A stretch of 64,000 nt of DNA from Basidiobolus meristosporus CBS 931.73 (lineage: Eukaryota > Basidiobolomycota > Basidiobolomycetes > Basidiobolales > Basidiobolaceae): NCBI GenBank assembly GCA_002104905.1, contig MCFE01000027.1, forward strand, positions 62,001 to 126,000, in the 5' to 3' direction. The notes below the pieces were generated by a model that saw only the letters and a list, made by a program, of their open reading frames with translations, had not been told where the DNA came from and searched no databases. Shown here piece by piece: positions 43,129-54,616 of this stretch. Each line of letters begins with the position of its first letter. Within the stretch, counting starts at the first letter, position 1. The position numbers were made by a program, and so were the translations under genes.

Positions 43129-43592
43129 TTGAAGAGAAAAAGACCATGTGGCTCATGCAATGAGCCTCTTAGCAATAGAGCATGCAGACAGCTAAGAAAG
43201 CTTCATCAGGATAATGGCCATGTGTTGCCACACATATCCTACTACAGAATTTATCAGTCACTACTGCACCAGCAATATCTTGCTAGCCGCTTCATACCTC
43301 TAAAATCATTCCTAGCTGCACTTGTCACCTTACGTCAACTGAGTCAGGAGAGCTTATGATGCCATTTGATTCACCTTAGCCTTCTAAATATGACCTGCTA
43401 AATGATGGCTCTAAAGTAGAAGTCTCACCAATGCACTGAGTGGTCATTTCACCTCACAACAGTACTCTGGATGATACTGGCAATACATACTTTACCATCT
43501 GCTTGGTACCACTGGAAATCCATAACAGAGTTGGCAACACATGATCAAAAACCATTCTCACACTAACATATGCCCATAGTTGTATACAAATA
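43129..43592 (+). pseudogene. Tnp2-type transposase N-terminus, second copy
   Basis: Matches the reverse complement of about 30420-30960. The zinc-finger-like C-G-S-C-N-E-P-L-S-N-R-A-C is kept, while the last His of the first copy's motif is Leu here. One frame is open for 76 codons (43129-43359), then decays. Interrupted at 43592 by copia E. Confidence 0.65.
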
Positions 43593-43941
43593 TGTTGTAA
43601 GAGTCTGAAGCTAATGAAAGTAATTGGAAGATCAAGTAGATCATGTGGTATTCACTAATTGCATTGTTGAATGTAAGAGGAATATATATGTACTTTTACA
43701 CAATCTTGGCATGAATAACATGTAAAATAGAGTGAGGAAGCTCACAAGAGCATGTGTGCAAAGTTTGGGGCTGTTTGGACAAATTTGATGATTTCTTATT
43801 CTGGCTAGCTGATATTTTGGTGAAAATATTCCAAGTAAACCCAAACAAGGAATCTGATTTATTTTTACCAAGATTTGCAGGTCATGATCCCAATGACAAA
43901 GCTGGGTGAATACTTGTGGAGATGTACAAACATGTACACTA
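43593..43941 (-). repeat. 3' LTR of copia E
   Basis: 349 bp, TGTTGTAAGAG...TGTACACTA, followed by CTCCCACTCAA (polypurine-tract complement). Confidence 0.85.
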
Positions 43942-45992
43942 CTCCCACTCAACTAAATGCTCATACTGACTAGTCCGGACTATGACCAGAGATTTTCAAA
44001 TATGTCTCTGGCCAATGGTTTGGTAAATAGGTCTGCAATCATTTCATCTGTAGGAGAGTAAACTAAGCTAACTAGCTTGTTTCCTATGGCTTCACAAATG
44101 AAATGATGTCAGATATTCATGTGATTAGTTCTGGCATGAAGGGTTGGATTTTGATCATGTTGTGCACATCCTTGACAATCTTGAAATAAAGTGATAGGTT
44201 ATTTTGGAATTAGCCCAAATCCTCAGAAAGCCTTTATAACCATATTGCTACTTTTGTAGCTTTGTAGGCTGCCATATACACTACCACTGTGGTGGAAAGT
44301 GCTACAGTTGATTGCTTTCTTGAATCCCATGAAATTGCTCTTTTATAGTAAAGAAAGGAGTATCTGGTGATGGAGCATTTGTCTTCTAAGCTTTATCCCA
44401 AGTCAGTATTGGAGGATCCCTTAAGATTTTGTTCTGAATCCTCACAGGCTTACCATAAATATATATCAGCCAGTTCTTTTAAGTATACAAAAATCTGCTT
44501 AACAGCTGCCAGATGTTCAGTTAGTGGTTATGATTATGCTGACTAACAGCTCCTATTGAATATGAGATTTCTGGACATGTTTCAGGCATGATGTATATTA
44601 GATTGCTAACCATGGTTTGATAAAGGAATTCTGGGCTTTCAGATAACACTAGGCTCTCATTATTTAGATAAATTTTGACCAAGTCAAGATTTGTCCTCAT
44701 TGAGTTAGCTGCCAGTTTGCAGTCTCCTATTTGGTACTTCTCAAGCATGTTTTGAATACACTTTGACTGGCTCAGGGTAATAGTTTGGGTACTTCTGTCT
44801 ATAGAACATATTATCCCCAAGTATTAATAGAATTCTCCTGGATTAAATAACTTGAATTAATTAGAAAGGCAGGACTTAGTCTCTTCCATGCTTACTTTGC
44901 TACTGGTGGCTATAATAAGATTGCCCACATATAGAGCTAATAGAGCTGAGTTTTCTCTATTTGGCTTTATGTTGCAATTTCTGGCTGATGGTCAATGTTA
45001 AAACGTTATAGAGGTTCTTTAAGTTTGCAGATCAAATAGGGGCTATCTTTATGATCAAGCCCGCAAGGCTAGCTTGTATATTCATCATTATGAAGTTCAG
45101 AGTTCAAAATGTAGCTTTTAAATCCAGTTGTTTACTAAAATTCTTATATTGAGCCGTAACAGCCAATATTGATCTGATTAAATGAAACCTGGCTACTGGT
45201 GCAAAGGTAAGTATAGTCAAGTCCTATTGTTTAGGTGTTTCCTTTGACCAGAAGTCTTGCTTAGCATTTCTCAGTTCTACCATCAGCCTTGTGTTTTGCC
45301 TTGAAGACCCATCTGCATCCAGTTGATTTTTGGTTGATTGGTAATTTGACCAAGTCCCAAGTTTGATTTCCATCAAAGGCTAACAATCCTCAGTCATTGC
45401 AGATCTCCAAAGTTTAGTCTTTGAGCTATACAAGGCCACTTTTACAGTTAGTTGAATAGGCAGAGGCCAAGTTTGTACCCTCATTTATAGAGTAATTTGG
45501 GCTATTTCTGCTCTGGTGGGATATCCTGATTTGTGATACTGCTATGATCACCTATGCAATATTCCTGGGCACTGATTCAGGCTGAATTAATGTTGTAGAT
45601 CTCTCAGGAGTAAGAAATTCTTCATTGCTTTGCCCTGATTCCATCCTAACTATTGGTGTATTTGCAATCAGATATTTGGCATTACCTGATGTCACTTTTT
45701 AGTAGAATTTTGATTTTTTATCAAATAGTTGATCCCTAGACTTGATCAGCTTCTTTGCCTTGCTAATGTAAAGTCTGTGTATCTATACTCATTGTAGTGG
45801 TGCAAATACTTGCATTTTACTCTATTTGGCCCAAATTTTGATTGCTTTTTGTGCAGCTTCTTGGCATATGCTACACGCCCAAATAGTCTTAGAAGTCCTG
45901 CACTTTGTCAGTATCCATATCATGCCTCAAACAGAGTAGAATTTCAATGTGCTCTGCTACAGCTCCTTCTACTAAGGTATACAGCTGTGGCA
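43942..45992 (-). pseudogene. Copia E pol, 3' part (integrase tail, RT, RNase H)
   Basis: Homologous to 12195-14640. The only sizeable frame is 44521-44820 (about 99 codons, T-L-S-Q-S-K-C-I-Q in RT/connection). Many indels and stops elsewhere. Broken at 45992 by gypsy G1, whose target duplication ACTG follows. Confidence 0.8.
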
Positions 45993-45996
45993 ACTG

Positions 45997-46363
45997 TGTT
46001 ACAAGTCTTGGTATTAGAGTTGTAGAGAATAGGGAGTTTAGCTAGTATTGTATTCACTAAACCTAACCTGATGTTTACTGAGATTCCAGCAGCTCCTAAT
46101 ATACATTTTGCCAGATCAATTGCTGACTAATTGCATTTCCTAGTGTAGGGTGTGGCTAATGACTCATTTGATTGCATCATCATCACTCAATAAGATCCTA
46201 CCTAATATATCTATATCTGTCTGATAAGGATCTGCTGATTCATTTGCTGACTAATGCTACTAATTTGATAGATAATACTGATATACTGATAACCTAAACA
46301 TATAACTAACTGAATTGACTAAAAACTGATCTAACTTACACATTCAAGCAGCAGATCATAACA
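45997..46363 (-). repeat. 3' LTR of gypsy G1
   Basis: 367 bp, TGTTACAAGTC...GATCATAACA. TTCTCCCCTGCTC follows, the complement of a GAGCAGGGGAGAA purine tract. Confidence 0.92.
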
Positions 46364-46595
46364 TTCTCCCCTGCTCAAGTTGAGAGGGTTCTCCTGAATC
46401 TCTTTTCCTGTGATACCAATATCTTGATGGTTCAGTATTATCAGCAAGTCTTGCAAGCTTGAGTCTGTCCCTATGCACTAAGTCTTCCCAGATATTGCCT
46501 TGTTTGCCCACTAATTGGTAAGTTGCTAATGGACATTTTCAGATGATCTTGAATGGTCCTGTCCATTGTGGCGCAAACTTCTTCCAATAGTTCTT

Positions 46596-47995
46596 TCATA
46601 GCAATACAAAGTTTCCCACTGTCAATGCTTCTGGTGTTATATTCTCATCAAATCTCTGCTTCATCTTTTCTGCACTTTGAGATACTTTGGTCTGTACCTC
46701 TTGACATCTTTGTTCCAGTTGCTGGTGTCTACTTGGTTGACTGTACTCATCTTCTAAGGTGTCTGTAAGCTTTGGTTGTGTGAGATCTCCTGGAATCCTT
46801 GGCTCACATCCATATACCAAGTAAAATGGCAATTGCTGGGTGGTGTTGTGTACTCTGACTCTGCATGCAAAGAGTGCTTAGTCAATATACTCATCCAATC
46901 TACTGACAACTCCATTTGCATACTTGGCCAGCATTTTTCCAAATAATCCATTAAACCATTCATTGGCTCCATTAGTTCTGGGGTGATATGCCAAGCTTTT
47001 CAAGTGTATGATCTGCAGCATTTCCAGGTAAGCTTTCAATGTCTTTGCCGTAAAGTTTGTACCTCTATCAGTTAGGATCTCCACAGGGCATCCAAACTTC
47101 ATAAGGATCTCATGATAGATGAAACTTGCAACTTCTTGTTCATTGGCTATGGGTACAGCTTTAGCCGCTGGCCTTTTAGTGGCATAGTCAATTGCTACTA
47201 GGATCCAACAGTTGCGTTTCCTGGCAGTTAGCAGTATTCCAACAGAGCTGATTCCCCATCATTCAAATGGTCCTACAGGATCCAAGGGAAAGATTTCAGC
47301 AATTCTCTGTGGTTGGCCTTGGTGATTTGGCAATTTGGGCATGTCTTCACTAGCTTCACAATGTCATGTTTCAATCTGGGCCACCATGCTCTGGCTTTTA
47401 CAAGGCTATAGGTTCATTCAATTCCAAGATGTTCATATTCATTGTGTAGCTTATGTATTAAATCCAGGCAGGAAACATAAGGGCAATAGGCAATAGGGCT
47501 TCCATTAGCAATTTGGTAGAGTATTTGATCCTGTACTACAAAATTGCTGGCTTCATCCCGGATTTTCTTCTTGATATCTTCATCCACCTCATTAGGAATG
47601 GTTTGGTCCTCCAAGTACTTTGGTAATAGCCTAGGCCAATCTGATTCATGTACCAAGTTGAGTTGTACAACTTGATCTAATATTGATAAGGTGTCAGCAA
47701 CCGTGTTGTTTTTTCCAGGGTAGTAGACAATCTCCAAGTCAAATTGCTCAATGTATTCACTCCATCTTGTCATTCTTCTAGATTGTAGCTTCTGAGTAAA
47801 CATATACTTGAGGGAGGCATGATCAGTCTTTACAGTGCATTTGATTCCATCAATATAGCATCTCCATGTGTTCAAACAGTGTATTATAGCAAGCATCTCC
47901 TTCTCATGCACTGGATAGTTCTGTTCTGCTGAGTTCAGTTTCTTGGATTCAAAGGCAACAGGGTAGTCCTTTCCCTTGTGTTCTTGGCCCAACAC
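46596..47995 (-). pseudogene. Gypsy G1 RNase H and integrase, broken frames
   Basis: From high to low coordinates: RNase H and the start of integrase (47414-47995; Y-P-V-H-E-K-E-M-L-A-I-I-H, then the H-x-x-H-x-G region of the zinc-binding domain), the integrase core (46878-47102; T-D-R-G-T-N-F, then Y-H-P-R-T-N-G with the Glu), and the integrase C-terminal part (46596-46832; M-P-F-Y-L-V-Y-G). Frameshifts separate the three. No chromodomain is evident. Confidence 0.85.
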
Positions 47996-48198
47996 TCCAC
48001 CAATTGCCTAATCTGAAGCTTTTCTGCACAGAGTAAACTCTTTTCTATAGTCCAGCATTCTTAATCTTGGCAGCTTAGCAAGTTCCTTCTTGAGCATCTG
48101 GAAGGTATTTCACAAGCTATGTCCCACTTGTAGGTATTGTCTTTCTTGAGGATATTAGTTAAAGGGGCTGCGGTACTTGCAAAGGACTTGACAAATCT

Positions 48199-49803
48199 CT
48201 AATAATAGGAAACCATTCCAAGGAATGATCTGAGCTCTGATACGCTATGGGGCTGCTTCAGATTCTTGATAACTTCAACCTTTTTAGGGTCTAAGGTTAC
48301 TCCTGTGCTAGTCACTATGTGTCCCAGATATTTAACATGTTCCTTGAAGAATTCACACTTGGGTAGCTTGCCATAAAGCTTGTTCTCACTTAGCTTCTTC
48401 AAGACCTTTTCAATGTGCACCAAGTGATCCTCTTCTATCTTGCCATATATCAATATATCATCTAGGTAGATTATGACAAACTTATCTAAGTACTCCTGGA
48501 AGACAGTCTGCATCAGGGTATTGAATGTTGCAGGGGCATTGGTGAGGCTAAAACTCATAACTAAGTACTTGTAATGTGCATATCTGATCCTGAATGCTGC
48601 CTTAGGGATGTCTTCTGGCTTCACCCTGATCTGGTTGTATCCTGAAATGAGGTCAATCTTGCTGAGAATAGTGGTACCATTGAGTTGGTCCAAAAGCTCA
48701 TCAATCCTAGGTATGGGGTACTTATTCTGCACAGTAACTGAGTTGAGGGCTCTGTAGTCAATGCACATCATAAGTGTTCCATCCTTCTTCTTCACAAAAA
48801 GTACTGGTGCTTGCCAAGGTGACTTGCTGGGTTGGATATATCCTTGCTCCAATAACTGATCTACTTGTCTCTTCATCTCTTCTAACTCCAATGGACTCAT
48901 CCTGTAAGATGTCTTACTCACTGGAGGGCTATATCCTGCTTCAATGGCATGATCCACATCTCTGACTGGTGGTAGGCTTACATGCTCTTCTAGAAATACA
49001 TCTGAATATTCCTTCAAGAGAGTCTGGACCTGCTGGGGTACTGGACTAGAGGAATCCTCCTGTAATACTGCCATGAGGAACATCTGGGTGCCTTTTCTTA
49101 GTGCTCTACAGAACTGAGTCTTGCTAAGTCCACTTGTTTCACACACACTGGAATTGACCAAGTTAAAATCCAGTCTGGCAGATAATAGCTCATAGTTCTT
49201 GTTGTCCTTCTGGATCTGAGTAGCATGAGTTCTCCAGTTGATTGATGGATCACAACAAAATAGCCAGGTTTTCCCAAGTACAAGGTCAAACTTGCAGTTC
49301 CCAAATATATAGGCCTGTAGATATTCTTCATAGTTATTGATCTTTATCCTTACTGGCCAAGTACTACGGTCAATTACATAAGAGTTCCCATCAGCTGTTG
49401 AGACTGAAGTTGATTTGGTGGGTTCCAAGTTGATTCCAGCTTTCAAAGCAAATTGCTCTGACATGTACTCATGCAATGCTCCTGAGTCAATCATGATCTT
49501 GGCAGGTACTCTGTTGATAACTCCATTAAAGCATAATAGTTTTCCTGAGTTTGGGGCCATCTGGGATAGGCATTCTTCTGTCATATGGAAGGTGAGTTCT
49601 GAGTCTTCTTTAAGTTCATCCTCAATGTTACTATGCTCCATGGCCTCAGTATGGTTAACAGTTCTTGATGGCTGGTGTCTATTTCTTCTCTGAGGGCAGT
49701 GCTTTGCAATATGTCCCTGCTGGTGGCAATTGAAGTAAAGTCCTCTCTTCTTACATACTTCTGAGTTAGGATTCTTCTGCATAGCATCTATTTCCATTGG
49801 CAC
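48199..49803 (-). pseudogene. Gypsy G1 zinc knuckle, protease and reverse transcriptase
   Basis: A 534-codon open stretch. Residues 23-36 are a damaged zinc knuckle (Y-F-N-C-H-Q-Q-G-H-I-A-K-H-C, first Cys replaced by Tyr). The protease D-S-G-A-L-H-E-Y motif lies near residue 107. RT contains V-L-F-V-K-K-K-D-G and [10 protein letters not shown]. The RT palm appears complete, but gag upstream and RNase H downstream are in other frames, so no full polyprotein can be made. Confidence 0.85.
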
Positions 49804-49809
49804 TGCTTC

Positions 49810-50412
49810 TCATTGTCTTCTTTCACAGCAACTGTAGCCTCTCAGATTAGTCATTGTGGGCTTCCCAACCCCAAACATAGCTGAGTCATAGTCAATGGCA
49901 ATCTTGATGGCTTCTTCAATAGTCTGAGGTCTTTGATAGTTCACTTTCTTAAAAGTTCTTTCTTTCAACCCATCAATAAAGTATTCAACTTGATCCAGAG
50001 GATATGTTCTTTCAATTTGCCTCAGTAGACATCTATACTTGTAGATGTACTCTTGGACTATTCCTTTCTCTCTGAGTGTCTGCAACTTTCTTCTAAGTAA
50101 TGTCTGTTGGTGTGGGGGCTCAAAGACATCCTGATTTTGCAACAAAAGCTTGTCCCAGGTAGGGATTGTAGAGCATTCCATCATGGTGGCTGACCTGATC
50201 TTGTTGTGGTATCACTGTAAAGCTGTGTCTGCCAGGTAAGAGGCTGCATAATGCAACTTGCTCTCTGGAGCAATTCCTTTAGCCTTGAAAGCTTCTTCAA
50301 TCTGGAAGAGCCAAGTTCCCAGGTTTTCACTGACTCTACCATGGTACCGGTTGACCTTCACACTGAAGTTGCTCTTGACGGGGTTTTGTTGGCTATGGGC
50401 CATAGTAATCAC
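49810..50412 (-). pseudogene. Gypsy G1 gag
   Basis: N-terminal piece 50212-50412 (F-S-V-K-V-N-R-Y-H-G-R) and the main capsid part 49810-50184 with L-R-Q-I-E-R-T-Y-P-L-D-Q-V-E-Y-F-I-D-G-L, split by a frameshift and separated from the zinc-knuckle frame by a stop near 49804-49809. Confidence 0.8.
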
Positions 50413-50552
50413 TCCATGTTGCTGCTAGCTAAGGAGCTGGAGTAACTGTTGCTGCTGGGCCAGGATTTGTTGCATAGCATTCTTCCATTCTTGATGTTTG
50501 GACATCTTGAGGGAGGCTTCTTCTTTCTTCAGGAGGGATATTTCTGGTTATT

Positions 50553-50562
50553 GCTGCTACCA
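50553..50562 (-). promoter_or_regulatory. Primer-binding site of gypsy G1
   Basis: Minus strand TGGTAGCAGC, one base after the 5' LTR. This is complementary to a tRNA 3' end GCUGCUACCA, close to the acceptor end of eukaryotic initiator tRNA-Met. It is therefore classical 3'-end priming, unlike the copia elements here. Confidence 0.6.
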
Positions 50563-50563
50563 A

Positions 50564-50930
50564 TGTTACAAGTCTTGGTATAAGAGTTGTAGAGGAATAG
50601 GGAGTTTAGCTAGTATTGTATTCACTCAAACTTGACCTGATCTTTACTGAGATTCCAGCAGCTCCTTATATACATTTTGCCAGATCAATTGCTGACTAAT
50701 TGTATTTCCTAGTGTAGGGTGTGCCTGATGACTCATTTGATTGCATCATCATCACTCAATAAGATCCTACTTAATATATCTATTTCTGTCTGATAAGGAT
50801 ATTCTGATTCATTTGCTGACTAATGCTACTGATTTGATAGATAATACTGATATACTGATAACCTAAACACAACTAATTGAATTGACTAAAAACTGATCTA
50901 ACCTAAACATTCAAGCGGCAGATCATAACA
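50564..50930 (-). repeat. 5' LTR of gypsy G1
   Basis: 367 bp, TGTTACAAGTC...GATCATAACA, followed by ACTG, the second copy of the target duplication. Confidence 0.92.
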
Positions 50931-52998
50931 ACTGATTCCACTCCAAATTAAAAGATAACTTTTAATAATGGATCATAGATCTTGGCACTTCAATTGAGCA
51001 TTTGTTTGCATGCTCTGCCACCCTATTTTACTGTTGGGAGTATGGTACAGTAGTCTTGTGTAGTGGCTTTAAGCTTGCTGTATGTAAACAGAGCATCTTC
51101 CTTTCTTTCCATAAAGTTGACCCACATTTATCTTGTATAATCATCAAAAAAGTGTTGAAATACATCATCCTGCTATAGGATAGTTTTCATTGATCCACAC
51201 AATATAAGTGAATTAGCTCTAATCTCTTGTCCGCTTTGATTAACTTGGAGCTCTTGAGAGGGTGCCTTGCTTGTTTCCCTTACATGCAGGCTTTGCATGG
51301 CTCAAAACCTGCAGGAGGATCAAATTTTCCTCCAGATATTTGCTGATTAATGATCTTTTGGGCAACTTGTCAAAGCTGATATGCTCAAGTCTCCTATGCC
51401 AAAGCATTGGTGTTTCCTTATTTAAGTCACTTAGATTGGCTTCCAGGTATGCTGAATATAAGTCAACTTGTTTATATTCTGATCTCTGATACCCAAAGAA
51501 ATATTGGCACCATTTTTGTCAGTGATCCTGCATCCATAATCATCAAAACTTAAGTTGAGTCATTCTGCTATGGCCTTGCATGCAGATAGTGGATACTTGG
51601 CAATTTCTGGTACATAGAGTACTTCCTTGTAGATAAATGTGCTGCTTTCTTCATTGATTCTAAGACTTACTTGCACAGCTCCTTCAACTGCGCTAAGTGT
51701 TCTATTGTCACTCATAAGTACCTTCAGAATCTGAATTTCTTAATTTTTGGTTCAAAGTTCTTGTTAGCATGTAAGCTGTAGAGATGCTCCAGAGTCAATA
51801 AAACTCAATGGAGAATACTTGCTTGCAGTCTTGCTTAGTGCAGAAATGAGCAGTCTAACTTTTATTGTACATTTCCATATTTTGGCTTCTTTTGCTGAGT
51901 CTATCTGAACTTGAGGCACCAGTCTGATATGTGTCCTGTCCTTTTGCAATAGTTCCAAAACAGTTTGCTCTCACCTCTGAGAGTCTTCAGTACCTTCTTT
52001 GTATTGTAAAAGCTTGTAATCTACCGTAATCTTTGCCCAACTTGGCTACTTAGATCATGACCTACACATCTTAGAGAATCTGCCAAGTTTTTGTTGGGAT
52101 TTACTTGAAATATTTTCACCAAAATGCCAGGTACCCAGAACATGAAATTATGAGAGTTATGCAAACAACCCCAAGACTTGCATACATGTCCTTGGGACCT
52201 TACTGAGCCTATTATACATGCTTCCTGTGCTAAGAGTATGCAAAAGTATAAGTATTACTTTTGAATTCACTAAATCATCAAGTGAAAACAATAACATGCT
52301 TGCTCTCCCAGTCACTTTAAGTATATCCAAAGCTCCCACAACACTTTTTAGTTATCATGGCTTTCTGAAGCATGTGCTTCTTCCTTGTGATTGGTGCTTG
52401 ATTCTCTTTAATCTTTGTCCAGGAGCTTTCCATATGTCTAATTCAAGATCAAATATTAGGTTCTGGACTCTATGACAGAAACAAGGCCCTGAAACTTGCT
52501 ATTCAGGATGGGAACTATGACATCTTCATCAGTAGCTGGTACATACATGCAATCCATCTCATCCACCAAAAGAGCAATTCTGTTAAAGATATTTTTCACT
52601 TCATCTCTTAGCAGCATCTTTGGAGTAAGGAATTTTTGTCTGAGATACATTATCTTATTGACTGAACATGATCAGTATGTGTATTCTGATACATTCCAGG
52701 CATTCTCTGCTGTCTTTGCTGTTTAGCATTGAGTTAGCAATTTGTCTTTACATTGAGTCAAATGCTGTGAAAGGCACTATGCTCTTTCTTCTTGTACTTC
52801 AAGGTATCCTCTCCTATATTCTTAGGAGGGCATCCTTTTCATAAAACAATATCCTAAATACCTCTTTCTTGTAGTAGCATTTTCATGTGCATCCTCTACA
52901 CTTAGCAGTTAGAGCCATACATATTTTGAGCAGAGGGAACAACTTCAGTTGTAGCAATTGTAAACATTGGAGACAGTGACTGCTTAAAGGTCATAGCC
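50931..52998 (-). pseudogene. Copia E gag-protease-integrase, 5' part
   Basis: Homologous to 14690-15690 plus 19653-20490, heavily mutated: integrase core near 51000-51100, protease D-S-G-A-S near 51790, gag with V-D-E-M-D near 52555. A solo LTR lies at 52002-52343. Confidence 0.8.
52002..52343 (+). repeat. Solo copia LTR within copia E gag
   Basis: 342 bp, plus orientation, TATTGTAAAAGC (from TGTTG)...CCCACAACA. Flanks CTTTG (51997-52001) and CTTTT (52344-52348) are a probable target duplication with one mismatch. Confidence 0.8.
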
Positions 52999-53339
52999 TG
53001 TTGTAACAGTTGTGGAGATATTGGAAGTATTTGGGAGATAAAGTTGATTATATTGTTTGCACTGAATGACTTATTGAACATAAAAGTAGCAATTACTTGT
53101 ACATTATCTTGGAATAGCAAGCATATGGCACAGGAAGGTCCCAAGAATATGTGCAAAAAGCTTAAGGTTGTTTGCACAACTTTGATAATTTTCATGCTCT
53201 GGGTACCTGATATTTTGGCAAAAATATTCTAAGTAAGTCCCAACCAAGAATTTGGCCTGCATTCTCTAAGATTATCAGGTATTGAATTAAGAGACTAAGT
53301 TAGGTGAATATTTAGGTGGAATTACAAGTTTTTACAATA
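52999..53339 (-). repeat. 5' LTR of copia E
   Basis: About 341 bp, TGTTGTAACAG...TTTACAATA. The adjoining primer-binding site is degraded (minus strand GGCTATGACC). Confidence 0.8.
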
Positions 53340-53859
53340 GCATAGCATTCACATCAGAGAAGGCCACTATATAAAGGTGTCTAAGCTATCTGGAATACAT
53401 TGCCATGGAAGGAAAGCCTGGCTTGTATTCTAGGGACACTCCAGTAGTGGCAGAGCTCAACAGTGACTTGATCAATCACAATTCTTCTGATCTGATACAG
53501 AGAAGTTAAATATCTCCTGATTTTGCTAAATTTGTATAATGCATTCTCCCACTGTTTTGAGACTTAAACAGAGTGATAGCACATCTGACTGCTCCATATT
53601 TAGCTCCTGCTACACTGGTTTCAGTATCAAAACACTTGATACAATTATAGTATTCTTCCAACAGATTGTGTAGTCATATCTGTACTCCAGGTGGATATAT
53701 ATGTATTATATATTATTGGGATCCTTACAATTCAGTGAGCTTGTTTCTGAGATCTTTTCCCATTAGAAAGTAGTCCAAAATGGCAGTTAACAGCTCCAGT
53801 ATTTGCATTCTCAGCCTTATTTTGAGCAGCAACAGATTTGGTAAAATCTTCCTCCAGCA
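53340..53859 (+). pseudogene. Tnp2-type transposase, second copy, continuation
   Basis: The first 140 bp align with the reverse complement of about 30160-30300 in the first copy. Similarity becomes too weak to follow by about 53500, and the rest is unassigned decayed sequence up to the gag fragment starting near 53860. Confidence 0.45.
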
Positions 53860-54295
53860 ATCATTCTATGATGATCTATTTTTTTTTTGCAATTCAGGAT
53901 AATATCCTATCCAAAAGCTTGTTTAACAGTCAATTTGAGGTCATATGAGTACATATAGCAATATACTTCATTGTAGATCTGGCCCCTAAATTGCTGGAAT
54001 TATGCAATTTTCTACAGCAGTGGTAGAGCACCAACATACTATACTTCTTGACATATTTACATGTCAACTTGGTAGACTTGCCTTCATAAGCAGCTTGAGT
54101 AGTAACTGAATGAGTCTTTTGAAGGAATGGCCTTCTTCTCCACAGCAATATCCTCATGAACATAGTCCTTGTAGCAGCGGCAGTCATCTTTAACTTTGGC
54201 AGGGCAATAGTGCGGAGAGTCTTTCTCCAGACTAGCAGAAAAGGATCCAAGGCAAAGTAGACACCAAGAAGACAGCAAGCTTGGGGCTCATAACC
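53860..54295 (-). pseudogene. Copia F gag 5' fragment, decayed
   Basis: Follows the primer-binding site (GGTTATGAGCCCC on the minus strand, 54283-54295). The ATG at 54291-54293 opens only 19 codons before a stop, but nucleotide similarity to copia gag (W-K-V-K-M-K-M-L-L-Q-E segment) is recognisable around 54100-54200. Confidence 0.6.
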
Positions 54296-54616
54296 TGTTG
54301 CAATATTCTGAGGAGTATTGGAAGTGATGTTGAAAGCTAGAGGTTTTACATTTTATACACTTGTAGATTTATTGATCAAAAGTATGGTATTTATACTTTT
54401 GATAAAGTAGAGCAGAAAAATGTGTAGAGCTTGTTAAGGAAGGTCCCAAGAATATGTGTGCAAAGTTTGGGGTCTTTTAGATGACTTTGAGAAAAATAAT
54501 CATCTGGGTACCTGACAACTGTTGAAATCTGGTCAGCACAGAATGCTAATCACAGTATAAGATCTATGTGGATACATTAGCATGAATATTTAGGTGACAA
54601 CTCAATAATTTCAACA
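54296..54616 (-). repeat. 5' LTR of copia F (second subfamily)
   Basis: 321 bp, TGTTGCAATATTC...ATTTCAACA. Same subfamily as the solo LTR at 13835-14183 in the opposite orientation. Confidence 0.85.

Larger units (their letters stand above)
40402..43592. mobile_element. Second CACTA-like copy, rearranged, left part
   Basis: Parts 40402-41070 and 42644-42955 parallel the transposase C-terminal region of the first copy (23340-24103 and 28785-28930) in the same orientation. From about 42960 the sequence is the divergent promoter and transposase N-terminus in the opposite orientation, so an inversion with deletion has occurred. A Harbinger-like insertion lies at about 41071-42643. The copy is interrupted at 43592 by copia E and continues at 53340. 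Confidence 0.65.
45997..50930 (-). mobile_element. Gypsy G1, full-length LTR retrotransposon
   Basis: 4.93 kb with 367-bp LTRs (45997-46363 and 50564-50930; TGTTAC...TAACA) and target duplication ACTG (45993-45996 and 50931-50934), inserted in copia E pol. It carries gag, protease, RT, RNase H and integrase in Ty3/gypsy order on the minus strand. The two LTRs differ only slightly (for example CTAAACCTAACCTG against CTCAAACTTGACCTG). Confidence 0.92.
43593..53339 (-). mobile_element. Copia E, decayed, with nested gypsy and solo LTR
   Basis: A minus-strand copia of the main family with both LTRs (43593-43941 and 52999-53339), inserted in the second CACTA copy, whose transposase sequence resumes at 53340 (GCATAGCATTCACATC, matching GCATGGCATTCACGTC in the first copy). 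It contains gypsy G1 (45997-50930) and a solo LTR (52002-52343). No intact target duplication can be read. Its coding sequence is heavily mutated. Confidence 0.85.
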
